Below are positions 28,673-38,900 of a DNA stretch of 64,000 bases, piece by piece (within the stretch, counting starts at the first letter, position 1; every line of letters starts with the position of its first letter). The position numbers were made by a program, and so were the translations under genes. Location: the NCBI GenBank assembly GCA_949300025.1, contig CASGCS010000024.1, positions 1-64,000 of the forward strand. Direction: 5' to 3'. The notes beneath the pieces were generated by a model that searched no databases, was not told the DNA's origin, and saw only the letters and a program-made list of their open reading frames with translations. The DNA comes from an uncultured bacterium (GTDB lineage Bacteria > Bacteroidota > Bacteroidia > Bacteroidales > UBA932).

Positions 28673-29449
28673 ATGAGAAACAGAACAGTAATGCTGATAA
28701 TATCGCTCCTTTTTGCCTGCCCTGCATTGCGGGCCCAGGAGAATGCCGCCGGAACAGATACCACACTGAACAAGGCGATAGACATATACAAGGAGTTCAG
28801 CCTGACCTCCTTCGCAGACGAAGAGCCGCCAAAGATAATAGATTCAACCACTCTGCGTCAGCATCTTATAGGAATAAAATGGGGGTACTCGCTTTCAAAT
28901 GTCGCATTCAGCGAAGATATAACCCATAAACCGATAGGCACTCCCAAAAATTTTGGAATATACTACACCTATTACCATTCATTGTGGGACAAAATGCCCT
29001 ATTTCGGATTCCATACAGGAATAGAGTACAATGAAATAGGTTACAAGCACATAGTAGAGGGAGACCCTGATGCGGGCACGGTGACCACGGAGACAGAGTG
29101 CCTCTATCAGGCGCTTGAATGGCCTCTGCTTTCGCAGTTCAGGGTCGATTTCTGGAAGATGAGACTTCTTATAAACATAGGCCCCTACGGCTACTATATC
29201 CTTTCCACCGAGATGGAAGGCGGTATTCCGCAGACTACCAACAGGGCCGGAATCGGGCTTATGGGAGGGCTGGGGCTCGCTTTTGTCTTCAACCCCGTGG
29301 AGTTCCACATAGAGGGGAATTATAAATATACGATGTCTCACTTCTACGACCCGTCAATCTACTCGCAGGAGTACTGGGTCTATACCCATTCAAATCAGAT
29401 AGTGCTGAGTTTCGGTCTCTTTTTCAGACTTGGAGGAGGAAAAAAATGA
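28673..29449 (+). CDS. Outer-membrane beta-barrel-like protein
   Basis: A 258-residue exported protein. A signal peptide ends after CPALRAQ. The mature part alternates polar and hydrophobic residues in strands with Gly/Tyr/Trp turns (GIKWGYSLSNVAF, GPYGYYILST) and ends in a strand near FGLFFRLGGG, which fits a small outer-membrane barrel of the porin-like or PorT-like type common in Bacteroidetes. It follows the Big_5 lipoprotein gene by 3 nt and overlaps ispG by 4 nt, so the two envelope proteins may work together. No enzymatic motif. Confidence 0.7.
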   Translation: MRNRTVMLIISLLFACPALRAQENAAGTDTTLNKAIDIYKEFSLTSFADEEPPKIIDSTTLRQHLIGIKWGYSLSNVAFSEDITHKPIGTPKNFGIYYTYYHSLWDKMPYFGFHTGIEYNEIGYKHIVEGDPDAGTVTTETECLYQALEWPLLSQFRVDFWKMRLLINIGPYGYYILSTEMEGGIPQTTNRAGIGLMGGLGLAFVFNPVEFHIEGNYKYTMSHFYDPSIYSQEYWVYTHSNQIVLSFGLFFRLGGGKK

Positions 29450-30789
29450 AAGAGCGGAAGACAATTGTAGCCCATGCGGCAAACGTGAAAATCGGAGGGG
29501 CGAATCCTCTTGTCGTGCAGACAATGTGCAATACAGACACCAACGACATAGAAGGTTCCATCGCACAGGTCATGGCAGCGGCAGATGCCGGTGCAGATAT
29601 GGTAAGGCTTACCACCCAGGGAGTCAGGGAGGTCTCTTCTCTTGCCCGTATAAAACAGCGCCTGAGAGAAGCCGGATACAGCATACCTCTTGTGGCCGAT
29701 GTCCATTTCAGTTCACAGGTTGCCATAGAGGCTGCAAAGGTAGCCGACAAGGTGAGAATAAATCCAGGGAACTTTGCAAAGGAGCATGAAAAGGCAAAAG
29801 AAGCCTTCTCCAATCTTATAGCCGTATGCAAAGAGCATGATACAGCCATAAGGATAGGCATTAATCACGGCTCTCTCGGTGAGAGGATAATAAACCTGTA
29901 CGGCGACACTCCGAAAGGTATGGCAGAGGCTGCAATGGAATGGATAAAAATGTGTATCGCAGAGGATTTCTACAATGTCGTGCTTTCACTCAAGGCCAGC
30001 AACACCGTAGTCATGGTTACGGCATACAGGCTGCTGGCGCGCATGATGAAGGAGACCGGCGTGGTTTTCCCGCTCCACCTTGGAGTTACTGAAGCGGGTA
30101 ACGGGGATACGGGCAGAATGAAGTCTGCCGTAGGGATAGGTGCCCTGCTTGCAGAAGGACTCGGCGACACAATCAGGGTCTCGTTGACAGAAAATCCGGT
30201 AAACGAAATATATACGGCAAGAATCATCCGCGATTACTTCACCGCCAGGGATTCTCCCGGCCATTATCTGTATGATATCAAGACAGTAAATGAGGCGGCG
30301 GAAAAAGGCGTGATTCCCGGCTGCCACATGCAGTGCGCCAGCCGTGAAGAGTATCTGGTCAAGTATTCTCTGCTCTTCGGGCCGCTTCTTCTGGATAAAA
30401 AGATAGATGATTTCAAGATATGCGGCCCGTTTGCCGCAGAAGAGGCAGATTTCAAAGAAAACCTGCTGCAGGCATCGCGCCGCAAATTCACAAGGCCGGA
30501 ATATATTGCCTGCCCGGGTTGCGGAAGGACTCTTTACAATCTGGAGAGTGTCTTCAATGAGGTAAAGAGGCGCACATCGCATCTGAAAGGGGTGAAGATA
30601 GCGGTCATGGGCTGCATAGTCAACGGCCCCGGAGAGATGGCCGATGCAGATTACGGCTATGTCGGCGAAGGGGCGTCAAAGGTCGCAATTTACAGAGGCA
30701 AGGAGCCCGTCATGCGTTCTGTTCCTCAGGAAAAGGCAATAGAGGCGCTGCTTGAGCTTATAAGCAGCGACGGAAAATTCGGTTCCTGA
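29446..30789 (+). CDS. ispG: 4-hydroxy-3-methylbut-2-enyl-diphosphate synthase
   Basis: The penultimate enzyme of the non-mevalonate isoprenoid pathway, converting MEcPP to HMBPP with a [4Fe-4S] cluster. The TIM barrel starts KERKTIVAHAANVKIGG; cluster ligands are C356 and C359 in CPGCGRT and C390 in MGCIVNGPGE, with the catalytic glutamate E397. At 447 residues it is intermediate between the E. coli two-domain form (about 370) and the three-domain form usual in Bacteroidetes (about 600): only ~75 residues separate barrel and cluster domain. The start overlaps the previous gene by 4 nt. It closes the nine-gene run. Confidence 0.93.
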   Translation: MKERKTIVAHAANVKIGGANPLVVQTMCNTDTNDIEGSIAQVMAAADAGADMVRLTTQGVREVSSLARIKQRLREAGYSIPLVADVHFSSQVAIEAAKVADKVRINPGNFAKEHEKAKEAFSNLIAVCKEHDTAIRIGINHGSLGERIINLYGDTPKGMAEAAMEWIKMCIAEDFYNVVLSLKASNTVVMVTAYRLLARMMKETGVVFPLHLGVTEAGNGDTGRMKSAVGIGALLAEGLGDTIRVSLTENPVNEIYTARIIRDYFTARDSPGHYLYDIKTVNEAAEKGVIPGCHMQCASREEYLVKYSLLFGPLLLDKKIDDFKICGPFAAEEADFKENLLQASRRKFTRPEYIACPGCGRTLYNLESVFNEVKRRTSHLKGVKIAVMGCIVNGPGEMADADYGYVGEGASKVAIYRGKEPVMRSVPQEKAIEALLELISSDGKFGS

Positions 30790-30798
30790 ACTCTTCGG

Positions 30799-30811
30799 GC
30801 GGATTGTCCGC
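30799..30811. terminator. Small hairpin between convergent ispG and nfeD
   Basis: GCGGA-TTG-TCCGC forms a short perfect stem in the 23-nt gap between two convergent genes. There is no U-tract on either strand, so its terminator role is weak. Confidence 0.3.
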
Positions 30812-30812
30812 A

Positions 30813-32180
30813 TCAGATTGCATCACAGTGAAGTTCCCCGCCCTCGGCAGAAGTTATCATAACTTTCTGGCCTCTGTGTGCATATCCGAAGTTGATGCGT
30901 GCGGGATAGAGCCTTCCTCCTATATCTACCTTGCCTACAGGCTTGAGGTCTGTCGCAACAACGGCAGTCCTGCCTGTCAGCGATTCCAGTTCGCCCTTTT
31001 CAACTCCCACGAATCCTTCATCTGCCGAGAGATCGTTTTTCAGCGCTATTCTGGAAAATGCCTTGGTTCCATATATCCTGGATGCAAGAAGAATGGAACC
31101 GCATACTGAAACTGTAATGCTTACAAGGACAATGGCAAGTGGTTTTATGACAGGTTTTATGTCGATGGCGCCGTTATGTCTGAGCATATCATTGTCTACC
31201 ATTGCAAAGGTAAGCGATGCTATTACGGCGATGATTCCTGCAATTCCGGCAACTCCGAAGCCGGGAATTACAAATATCTCGAGCGCAAGGAGCACTATTC
31301 CTGCAATAAACAGAAGTATTTCCCAATATTGGGCCAGTCCTTCGAGATAGAGCGGTGCAAAATAGAGAAGCGCCCCGCCTATTGCCGCCGCCAGGGCGAA
31401 GCCTATCCCCGGACTTTGCATTTCAAAATAGATGCCTCCGATTATAAGCATGAGAAAGAGACTTTGCAAAAATGGATTCATCAGAAAGTATATAATGGAA
31501 TCCAGCGCGGTTATCTCTTGACGCTCGATGATATATTCAGAATTGTCGTTGCTTCCGGAGAGAATCTTGCCTATTACCTCCTCCACCGACTGCGCCTCGC
31601 CTTCGCAAAAACCGTTTTCAATGGCTTCCAACGGTGTAAAGCTAAGTACACTGTCTGTTCCGACCATCTTTTCCGCCACTTCGGGGTCTCTATGCCATAC
31701 CTCCACTCTCCTGCCCTCCCTGACTATGCTCTTCTTGCCGTGGCTTTCGGCTGTGGAGCGCATCATGGCACGCATGAACGACTGATATTTGTCGGGCATA
31801 ACCTCTCCGCTCCCGTTTACTACCGTTGCAGCGCCTATCGAACTGCCTTTCGCCATATAAATGGAGTCGCAGGCAATGCTTATCAGCGCCCCGGCCGAAG
31901 CAGCCTGAATATCTATAAATGCCACGACAGGTATCCTGCAGCGCAGAATGGCACTTCTTATGCTGTCTGCCGCATCCACCGCACCGCCGTATGTGTTAAG
32001 GTCTATTATGCAGTAGTCCGCTCTCTTTTCCGCTTCTTTCAGCCCTTTTGAGATTCTGGTAAACGCAGACTTGTCTACATTCTGTCTGAATTCCAGAAGG
32101 TAGAAGCGTGTCGTATCTGCATTGCCCCTGAGCGGGAAAAGCAGAAGCAGAAGAAACAATATCCTTGCAGCGTGTATCAT
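30813..32180 (-). CDS. NfeD-type membrane-bound serine protease
   Basis: A 455-residue NfeD1b-type protein. An N-terminal signal peptide or anchor precedes a ClpP-fold serine protease domain (~25-215) with the catalytic serine in QAASAGALIS and a lysine in MPDKYQSF. About four transmembrane segments follow (~235-350) and a C-terminal OB-fold domain (~395-455, GRTAVVATDLKPVGKVDIGG). Family members cleave hydrophobic peptides, often of stomatin-like partners, and are linked to membrane quality control. No stomatin gene is adjacent; the upstream neighbours are the two lysO genes (10-nt gap). It converges with ispG. Confidence 0.9.
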   Translation of the reverse strand: MIHAARILFLLLLLFPLRGNADTTRFYLLEFRQNVDKSAFTRISKGLKEAEKRADYCIIDLNTYGGAVDAADSIRSAILRCRIPVVAFIDIQAASAGALISIACDSIYMAKGSSIGAATVVNGSGEVMPDKYQSFMRAMMRSTAESHGKKSIVREGRRVEVWHRDPEVAEKMVGTDSVLSFTPLEAIENGFCEGEAQSVEEVIGKILSGSNDNSEYIIERQEITALDSIIYFLMNPFLQSLFLMLIIGGIYFEMQSPGIGFALAAAIGGALLYFAPLYLEGLAQYWEILLFIAGIVLLALEIFVIPGFGVAGIAGIIAVIASLTFAMVDNDMLRHNGAIDIKPVIKPLAIVLVSITVSVCGSILLASRIYGTKAFSRIALKNDLSADEGFVGVEKGELESLTGRTAVVATDLKPVGKVDIGGRLYPARINFGYAHRGQKVMITSAEGGELHCDAI

Positions 32181-32190
32181 GATTCAGAAT

Positions 32191-32823
32191 TTACATCAAT
32201 GAGAAAAAGAGTGTAAGATATACCGGGACGGAAAAGTCCATGACTGCTCCGTGCAAAACGGAAAGGGGAACATACTGGTTGCCCGAGTACCTCTGTATGA
32301 TAGGCAGGGTGGTATCTGCGGTAGTGGCCCCTCCCGAGGAGATAGGCGCAAAATTTTTGAACCACTTTACCATCAACGGCGCGAAAGCCACAGTGACAAG
32401 TTCGCGTATAATATTTGCCGCAAGCGCAATAGTGCCGAGTTCCGCTCCTCTCACCTCATTTATCAGAATGCTGGAAAGCGAGTAGTAGCCGAAGCCCGCG
32501 CTCACCGAGAGCGTATCGAGCAGCGAAATGTCAGGCGTCACGCTCAATTTCCACAAAAACTGGATTACACCGTAAGCGACCGCCGCTCCGGCAAATGTTC
32601 CGGCCATTGTGGCCAACGGCAAAAAAAGCGTGGAGAGCGGCTGCTTTCTGATGAGTTTGAGAGTCTGTTCGTCTTTGCCCAGGTTGACACCGACCAGAAA
32701 CATGAGCAGGTAAAGCACGTATTTGCTTATCTGTGAAATGTCAAGGGTGTCGGGAATTACTCCAAACAGCGCAAGAAGAAGGCCCGCCGCAAAGGAGCCC
32801 AATATGATAAGTATGTCACGCAT
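32191..32823 (-). CDS. LysO-type lysine exporter, C-terminal part
   Basis: A 210-residue membrane protein matching the main part of LysO (DUF340), the L-lysine exporter. About six transmembrane segments; LMFLVGVNLGKDE and SAGFGYYSLSSILINE are the conserved sequences of the family, and a conserved glutamate/aspartate set lies near them. The N-terminal part of LysO is supplied by the separate gene just upstream, which this gene overlaps by 8 nt. A split into two genes is common in Bacteroidetes, so this is not a frameshift. It sits before nfeD with a 10-nt gap. Confidence 0.85.
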   Translation of the reverse strand: MRDILIILGSFAAGLLLALFGVIPDTLDISQISKYVLYLLMFLVGVNLGKDEQTLKLIRKQPLSTLFLPLATMAGTFAGAAVAYGVIQFLWKLSVTPDISLLDTLSVSAGFGYYSLSSILINEVRGAELGTIALAANIIRELVTVAFAPLMVKWFKNFAPISSGGATTADTTLPIIQRYSGNQYVPLSVLHGAVMDFSVPVYLTLFFSLM

Positions 32824-33094
32824 TCCCTTTCCTCCTCTCTACTGTCATCCTGTAAAAGAACCAGGCGGCAATGCAACTGCCAAGCACGCTCAGAAGCGCT
32901 ATTACAATAGCCGAGACCCCAAGTTTTGTAAATTGCGAAACCAGATTCTCGTTGAATCCCAGTTCGAGCCCCAGTACAAAGAGCAAGAGCGAAATTACAA
33001 GCATAATAACGGGCGAGAGCGATATTCTGATGCCTTTTCTCAAAAGCCTGCCTACAACGATGCCCACAACCATAAGTGAAATTGCGATAAACAT
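32816..33094 (-). CDS. LysO-type lysine exporter, N-terminal part
   Basis: A 92-residue membrane protein with three hydrophobic helices that corresponds to the N-terminal third of LysO. The phrase FVLGLELGFNENLV parallels the LVGVNLGKDEQTL sequence of the second gene, reflecting the internal repeat of LysO. It overlaps that gene by 8 nt and is very likely its obligatory partner in lysine export. No riboswitch-like leader is seen; only about 110 nt separate it from the divergent C69 peptidase gene. The -7 region (TATATTAG on the minus strand near 33112) is a one-mismatch match to the consensus. Confidence 0.8.
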   Translation of the reverse strand: MFIAISLMVVGIVVGRLLRKGIRISLSPVIMLVISLLLFVLGLELGFNENLVSQFTKLGVSAIVIALLSVLGSCIAAWFFYRMTVERRKGNA

Positions 33095-33207
33095 ACTCCA
33101 ATATATTTTTTGCTAATATACGCTTAAATTTTTAATACCGGATTAAACATTTATTCCTACCTTTATAGTTAAAATTGCATGTTGAACCAAACATAACACG
33201 TTTCACA

Positions 33208-34845
33208 ATGAAAATCAAACATCTCATACTGGCAGCGTTCCTTACTTCCGCCGCCGTCCCGCTCCATGCGCAGTCTTACCCGTTCAATCCCTACGACGAA
33301 GACTATTCCACAAGCTGTACCTCGATAATGGTAGGTAAGGATGCAAGTACAGACGGCTCGGTAATGACAGCCCATACGTGCGATTCCAACTACCGCACAT
33401 GGCTCACGATGGAGCAGAGGAAAAAACATGAAGCGGGAGAGATGGAGCCCGTATACTGGGGAAGGCTCCATACGGAAGAGCCGCACGATGTGCGCAATCT
33501 TGTGAAGAAGGGGGAGATTCCTGCCATGGAGGGGCAGACATACGCATTCTTGAATGTCGCATATCCCTGCATGAATGAAAAACAGCTGGCCATGGGAGAA
33601 ACCACTACAGAAGGCAGGCGCGAACTGAGGAATACCGACGGGCTGTTCCAGATAGAAGAATTGCAGAGAATAGCTCTTGAAAGGTGTTCCACTGCGCGTG
33701 AGGCCATAAGGCTGATTGGCTCGCTTGCAGAGGAATATGGCTATGGCGATTACGGAGAGTGCCTGACCATAGCAGACAAGAATGAAGTATGGCATTTTGA
33801 AATATACGGGACCGGAGAGGTCAAGCAGGGGTCGAAGTTCCAAAAGCCTGGCGCTCTGTGGGCGGCACAGAGGATTCCAGACGACCATGTCGGCATTTCG
33901 GCCAATATCCCAAGAATCGGAGTGATAGATTTCAACAATCCAGACTGTTTCCTCTACGGGGCGACCTTGAAAGAGCGTCTGAAGGATATGGGGCTCTGGG
34001 ACGGCAAAAGTCAGTTCAAGTTCTATAAAATGGTGTCAGATGTCAAACCGTTCAGCATCAGGGAATATTTTGTATTTAATAAACTGGCCCCCTCGCTCGG
34101 CCTGAAGTTCGACGCCGAGGAACTTCCCTTCTCCATAAAGCCTGACAGGAAAGTCTCTCCCGAAGATATGTTTGCCCTTTACCGCCAGACATACGACGGA
34201 ACAGAGTTCGATCAGGTAAAGAATCTCTCCGTGGAGGTAGACAGAAGGGTGAAGGTTTCAGACGGTGTCTACAGAGACTACAAAGATACCGTACGTCCGC
34301 TCTCCACCTTCATGCCCAACGACGTGCGTGAACTTCTGAACAGCATAAAGGAGGGAGTGGCCCCCAGATACAGGACCATAGCCGCCATCCAGTGTTCATA
34401 TTCGCACATTATCCAGCTGAGGAACTGGCTTCCCGACGAGGTGGGTGCGGTTGCCTACTTTGCATTCGACAACCCTGCACAGACTCCGCGCATCCCTATC
34501 TACTGCTGCGAGACCTCGCTCCCCGACGGTTTTGAGGTCTGCGGACAGCACCGCTACAGAAAGGATGCTGCGATTTGGTCATACAGGGAGACCAACCGTA
34601 TCGCCACAATAAACTGGGAGAAGACCCGCCATCTTATAGAGCCTCTCGTGCTCGACTATCAGAAACTCATGATGGAAGAGTGCAGAGAGGTGGAAAAAAA
34701 GGCTGTCGAACTTCTAAAGGAGGGGAAGAGAGAGGAGGCTGTGGAGATGCTTACAAAATTCACAGCAATGTTTGAGGCTTCTGCCAGAAACAGTTGGGAG
34801 CGTCTCAAGGCAGACTTGTGGACAATTTTTGCAAGAAGCATGTAA
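33208..34845 (+). CDS. C69-family dipeptidase, secreted
   Basis: An exported dipeptidase of the Ntn-hydrolase C69 family. The open frame starts at 33175, but the ATG at 33208 gives a clean signal peptide (MKIKHLILAAFLTSAAVPLHAQ), so I chose it (545 residues). The nucleophile should be the cysteine in DYSTSCTSIMVG, exposed after propeptide removal; GSVMTAHTCDSN is the next conserved block. The position soon after the signal peptide fits family practice. It would trim dipeptides from host or dietary protein in the periplasm. It stands alone between lysO and carA, each with separate control. Confidence 0.9.
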   Translation: MKIKHLILAAFLTSAAVPLHAQSYPFNPYDEDYSTSCTSIMVGKDASTDGSVMTAHTCDSNYRTWLTMEQRKKHEAGEMEPVYWGRLHTEEPHDVRNLVKKGEIPAMEGQTYAFLNVAYPCMNEKQLAMGETTTEGRRELRNTDGLFQIEELQRIALERCSTAREAIRLIGSLAEEYGYGDYGECLTIADKNEVWHFEIYGTGEVKQGSKFQKPGALWAAQRIPDDHVGISANIPRIGVIDFNNPDCFLYGATLKERLKDMGLWDGKSQFKFYKMVSDVKPFSIREYFVFNKLAPSLGLKFDAEELPFSIKPDRKVSPEDMFALYRQTYDGTEFDQVKNLSVEVDRRVKVSDGVYRDYKDTVRPLSTFMPNDVRELLNSIKEGVAPRYRTIAAIQCSYSHIIQLRNWLPDEVGAVAYFAFDNPAQTPRIPIYCCETSLPDGFEVCGQHRYRKDAAIWSYRETNRIATINWEKTRHLIEPLVLDYQKLMMEECREVEKKAVELLKEGKREEAVEMLTKFTAMFEASARNSWERLKADLWTIFARSM

Positions 34846-34851
34846 CAGATA

Positions 34852-34882
34852 TTGCAATAAAATCAAATTCTGATTAATTTTG
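34852..34882 (+). promoter_or_regulatory. Promoter of carAB
   Basis: TTG (34852-34854), 20 nt, TAATTTTG (34875-34882): a full consensus match. The expected start near 34889 leaves a leader of about 23 nt before carA. No pyrimidine attenuator-like hairpin is visible in so short a leader. Confidence 0.7.
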
Positions 34883-34911
34883 CTCAATTTTGATAACACC
34901 GTTTCACAAAG

Positions 34912-35985
34912 ATGCAATCATTAAAGAAATCTAAGCTTGTTTTGGAGAATGGCCTTGAATTCCAAGGCTATTCGTTCGGTTATGAAAATACGGCCGGTGG
35001 AGAAGTTGTATTCAGTACAGCGATGGTCGGGTATCCCGAAAGTCTTACAGATCCCTCCTACTCCGGACAGATTCTCTGTATCACCTATCCCAGCATAGGA
35101 AATTATGGAGTCATGAACGACTGTCTGGACAATGGCATTTCAAAATATTTTGAGTCCGACAAGATTCACGTAAAGGCGCTTGTCATTTCAGACTACTCGT
35201 TCGACTACAGTCACTGGAATGCGGCCAAGAGTCTGGACCAGTGGCTGAAGGAGGAGAAGGTTCCCGGTCTGTTCGGCATAGACACCAGAGCTTTGACAAA
35301 AGTGCTCAGAGAAGAGGGCGCAATGCTGGGAAAGATTGTTCCCGAGGGCTTCAGCGCAGATTTTGAACCCTATAATCCAAATACCGAAAACCAGGTAGGC
35401 ATTGTAAGCTGCAAGGAAATCATACGTTACGGCAAGGGAGAGAAAAAGGTTGTCCTGCTCGACTGCGGAGTAAAGAACAATATTCTCAGATGCCTTATAA
35501 AACGAAACATAGAACTTATCAGAGTGCCCTGGAACTACGATTTCAACCAGTTGGAATACGACGGGCTGTTTATTTCCAACGGCCCGGGAAATCCTGAGTT
35601 CTGCACCGAAGCGGTGGAGCATATAAAGGTCGCAATGGAAAAGTGTAAGCCCATTTGCGGTATCTGCATGGGCAACCAGCTCCTTTCAAAGGCAGCCGGG
35701 GCCAAGACATTCAAACTCAAATACGGCCACAGGAGCCACAATCAGCCGGTACGTATGGCCGGAACTTCGAGATGTTTCATAACCTCCCAGAATCACGGCT
35801 ATGCCGTAGACGGTTCAACTCTGGGAAGCGACTGGGAAGAGTTGTTTGTAAATATGAACGACGGCACGAACGAGGGCATAAGACATAAGAGCAAACCCTT
35901 CTTTTCCGCCCAGTTCCACCCCGAGGCTGCAAGCGGCCCGACCGACACCGAATTCCTGTTTGACGATTTTATTAAACTGTTGTAA
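34912..35985 (+). CDS. carA: Carbamoyl-phosphate synthase small subunit
   Basis: The glutaminase subunit of carbamoyl-phosphate synthase, supplying ammonia for pyrimidine and arginine synthesis. The N-terminal CarA domain (~1-150, NGLEFQGYSFG, then GEVVFSTAMVGYPESLTDPSY) is followed by a class I glutaminase with the catalytic cysteine in CGICMGNQLL and the His/Glu of QFHPEA. The usual GICLGHQ reads GICMGNQ, a change next to but not at the nucleophile. Length 357 is typical. carB begins 11 nt after the stop, in the same operon, with a promoter upstream of carA. Confidence 0.95.
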   Translation: MQSLKKSKLVLENGLEFQGYSFGYENTAGGEVVFSTAMVGYPESLTDPSYSGQILCITYPSIGNYGVMNDCLDNGISKYFESDKIHVKALVISDYSFDYSHWNAAKSLDQWLKEEKVPGLFGIDTRALTKVLREEGAMLGKIVPEGFSADFEPYNPNTENQVGIVSCKEIIRYGKGEKKVVLLDCGVKNNILRCLIKRNIELIRVPWNYDFNQLEYDGLFISNGPGNPEFCTEAVEHIKVAMEKCKPICGICMGNQLLSKAAGAKTFKLKYGHRSHNQPVRMAGTSRCFITSQNHGYAVDGSTLGSDWEELFVNMNDGTNEGIRHKSKPFFSAQFHPEAASGPTDTEFLFDDFIKLL

Positions 35986-35996
35986 TACTGTTGCGG

Positions 35997-38900
35997 ATGA
36001 AAAAGATAGAAAAAGTTCTTCTGTTAGGTTCCGGCGCGCTCAAGATAGGCGAAGCCGGAGAGTTCGACTATTCCGGTTCCCAGGCCCTAAAGGCCATGAG
36101 GGAAGAGGGAATCAAAACCGTTCTGATTAATCCGAATATTGCAACGGTCCAGACTTCTGAAGGTGTTGCGGACAAAATCTATTTTCTGCCCGTTACGCCA
36201 TATTTCGTGGAGCAGGTAATAAAAAGAGAGAGACCTCAGGGCATATTGCTGGCATTCGGAGGCCAGACCGCCCTTAACTGCGGTGTAGAACTCTACCGCA
36301 GCGGAGTGTTGGAAAAGTACGACGTGCAGGTTCTGGGAACTCCGGTCCAGGCAATCATGGATACCGAAGACCGCGAACTGTTTGTAAAGAAGCTCGACGA
36401 AATAAACGTAAAGACAATAAAGAGCCATGCCGTAGAAAACATAGAAGACGCCAAGGCTGCGGCCAGTGAACTGGGCTATCCGGTCATAATAAGGGCCGCC
36501 TATGCGCTCGGCGGGCTCGGCAGCGGCTTCTGCAACAATGAAGACGAACTGGAGAAACTTGCGCAAAAAGCATTTACCTTCTCTCCGCAGATTCTTGTGG
36601 AAAAGTCTCTCAAGGGATGGAAGGAGATTGAATATGAGATAGTCCGTGACAGATACAACAACTGTATAGCAGTCTGCAACATGGAGAATTTCGACCCGCT
36701 CGGAATACACACCGGGGAGAGTATAGTAGTGGCTCCGTCGCAGACCCTTACAAACGATGAATTCCATATCCTGAGAGAAATCGCGATAAAAATCGTACGG
36801 CACGTGGGCATTGTGGGTGAGTGCAACGTACAGTATGCTTTTGACCCCGAATCTGAAGACTACAGGGTGATTGAAGTGAATGCCCGTCTGAGCCGTTCGT
36901 CGGCGCTTGCCTCAAAGGCAACAGGATACCCTCTTGCTTTCGTGGCTGCAAAACTCGGACTGGGGTACGGCCTCTTTGAACTGAAGAACTCCGTGACAAA
37001 AAACACACCGGCATTCTTCGAGCCCGCCCTTGACTATATTGTCTGCAAGATTCCCCGCTGGGACCTTTCAAAATTCCATGGCGTAAGCCGTGAAATAGGC
37101 AGCAGCATGAAGAGCGTCGGGGAAGTGATGGCCATAGGACGCACCTTCGAGGAAGCCATACAGAAAGGCCTGCGCATGATTGGCCAGGGAGCACACGGCT
37201 TTGTCGCCAACAAGGAGATAAAGGTGGAAGATATAGACAAGGCGCTGAGAGAACCTACAGACAATCGTATCTTTGTAATATCCAAGGCATTCAAGGCCGG
37301 ATACACTATAGACCAGATTCATGATCTCACAAAGATTGACAAGTGGTTCCTCTATAAGCTTTACAATATCATAATTACCGACAGGGAACTCTACGCCCTC
37401 AATTGCGAGACGGAACTCTCCGCCGAACTGCTCAGAAAGGCAAAATGCCAGGGCTTCTCTGATTTCCAGATAGGCCGTCTGATTTTCAAGGACAAGCTTG
37501 ACATAGATGCGGCAATGGCCAAAATCCGCAGATACCGCAAATTCCTGAACATACTGCCGGTAGTCAAGCAGATAGATACTCTGGCCGCAGAATTTCCCGC
37601 CCAGACCAATTATCTCTACCTCACCTACAACGGTACCGAGAACGATGTAGAGTACAAGGGCGACAGAAAATCCATAATAGTGCTCGGTTCCGGAGCATAC
37701 AGAATCGGAAGTTCGGTAGAGTTCGACTGGTGCAGCGTGAATGCCCTCAAGACAATCCAGAATTGCGGTTGGAGAGGTGTAATGATAAACTACAATCCCG
37801 AAACCGTCTCTACAGACTACGACATGTGCGACCGCCTCTATTTCGACGAACTGACTTTCGAGCGTGTAATGGACATTTACGAACTTGAAAATCCGCACGG
37901 CATGGTGGTTTCAGTAGGCGGGCAGATTCCCAACAACCTTGCACTCAGGCTCGATGAGGCAAAAGTTCCCATTTTGGGAACCTCGGCAATGTCGATAGAC
38001 AACGCCGAAGACCGCAACCGCTTCTCATCTACCCTCGACGCTCTCGAAATTGACCAGCCGCGCTGGAAAGAGCTTACCACAATGGATGAGGTATACGATT
38101 TTGTAGACAACGTAGGCTTCCCTGTCCTTGTGCGTCCCTCATACGTGCTTTCCGGTGCAGCCATGAATGTCTGCTCAAACAAGAGCGAACTGGAGCAGTT
38201 CCTCAAGCTTGCGGCAAACGTTTCAAAAAAGCATCCGGTGGTAATAAGCGAATTCATACAGAATGCCAAGGAGATAGAGTTTGACGCCGTGGCCAGCAAG
38301 GGCGAGATTATGGCTTACGCAATTTCAGAGCATATAGAATTTGCAGGCGTCCATTCGGGAGATGCGACCATACAGTTCCCGCCCCAAAAACTCTATGTGG
38401 AGACTGCGCGCAGGATAAAGAAAATATCGCGCAAGATTGCGGACGCGCTTCAGATTTCGGGTCCGTTCAATATTCAGTTCCTTGCAAAGGAGAACGACAT
38501 TAAAGTCATAGAGTGCAACCTCAGGGCTTCCAGAAGTTTCCCGTTCGTTTCAAAGGTCTTGAAAATAAACTTTATAGACCTTGCAACAAAAATCATGATA
38601 GGCGAGCCTGTAACAAAACCCAGCAAGAGCGCCTTCGATTTGGATTATGTAGGTGTCAAGGCTTCTCAGTTTTCTTTCTCGAGACTGCAGAAGGCAGACC
38701 CTGTTCTCGGAGTCGACATGGCCTCCACCGGTGAGGTAGGCTGCCTTGGAGACGACAGCAACGAGGCAATTCTTACGGCAATGCTCTCTGTCGGGCATAA
38801 GGTTCCCAAAAAGAACATACTGCTCTCGACCGGCGACGCAAAACAGAAGGCCGAACTGCTCGGTGCAGCCAAAAAACTGGCCGACAACGGATATTCACTC

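Noticed and set aside
29446..30789. Truncated or broken ispG
   Set aside because: All cluster cysteines and the catalytic glutamate are present and the reading frame is intact; the short middle part is a variant, not damage.
32191..33094. Frameshift in lysO
   Set aside because: Each part has its own start, they overlap by 8 nt, and a two-gene LysO is usual in Bacteroidetes.
36087..37898. Long antisense frames over carB
   Set aside because: They mirror the codon structure of a certain gene; no promoter or domain supports them.
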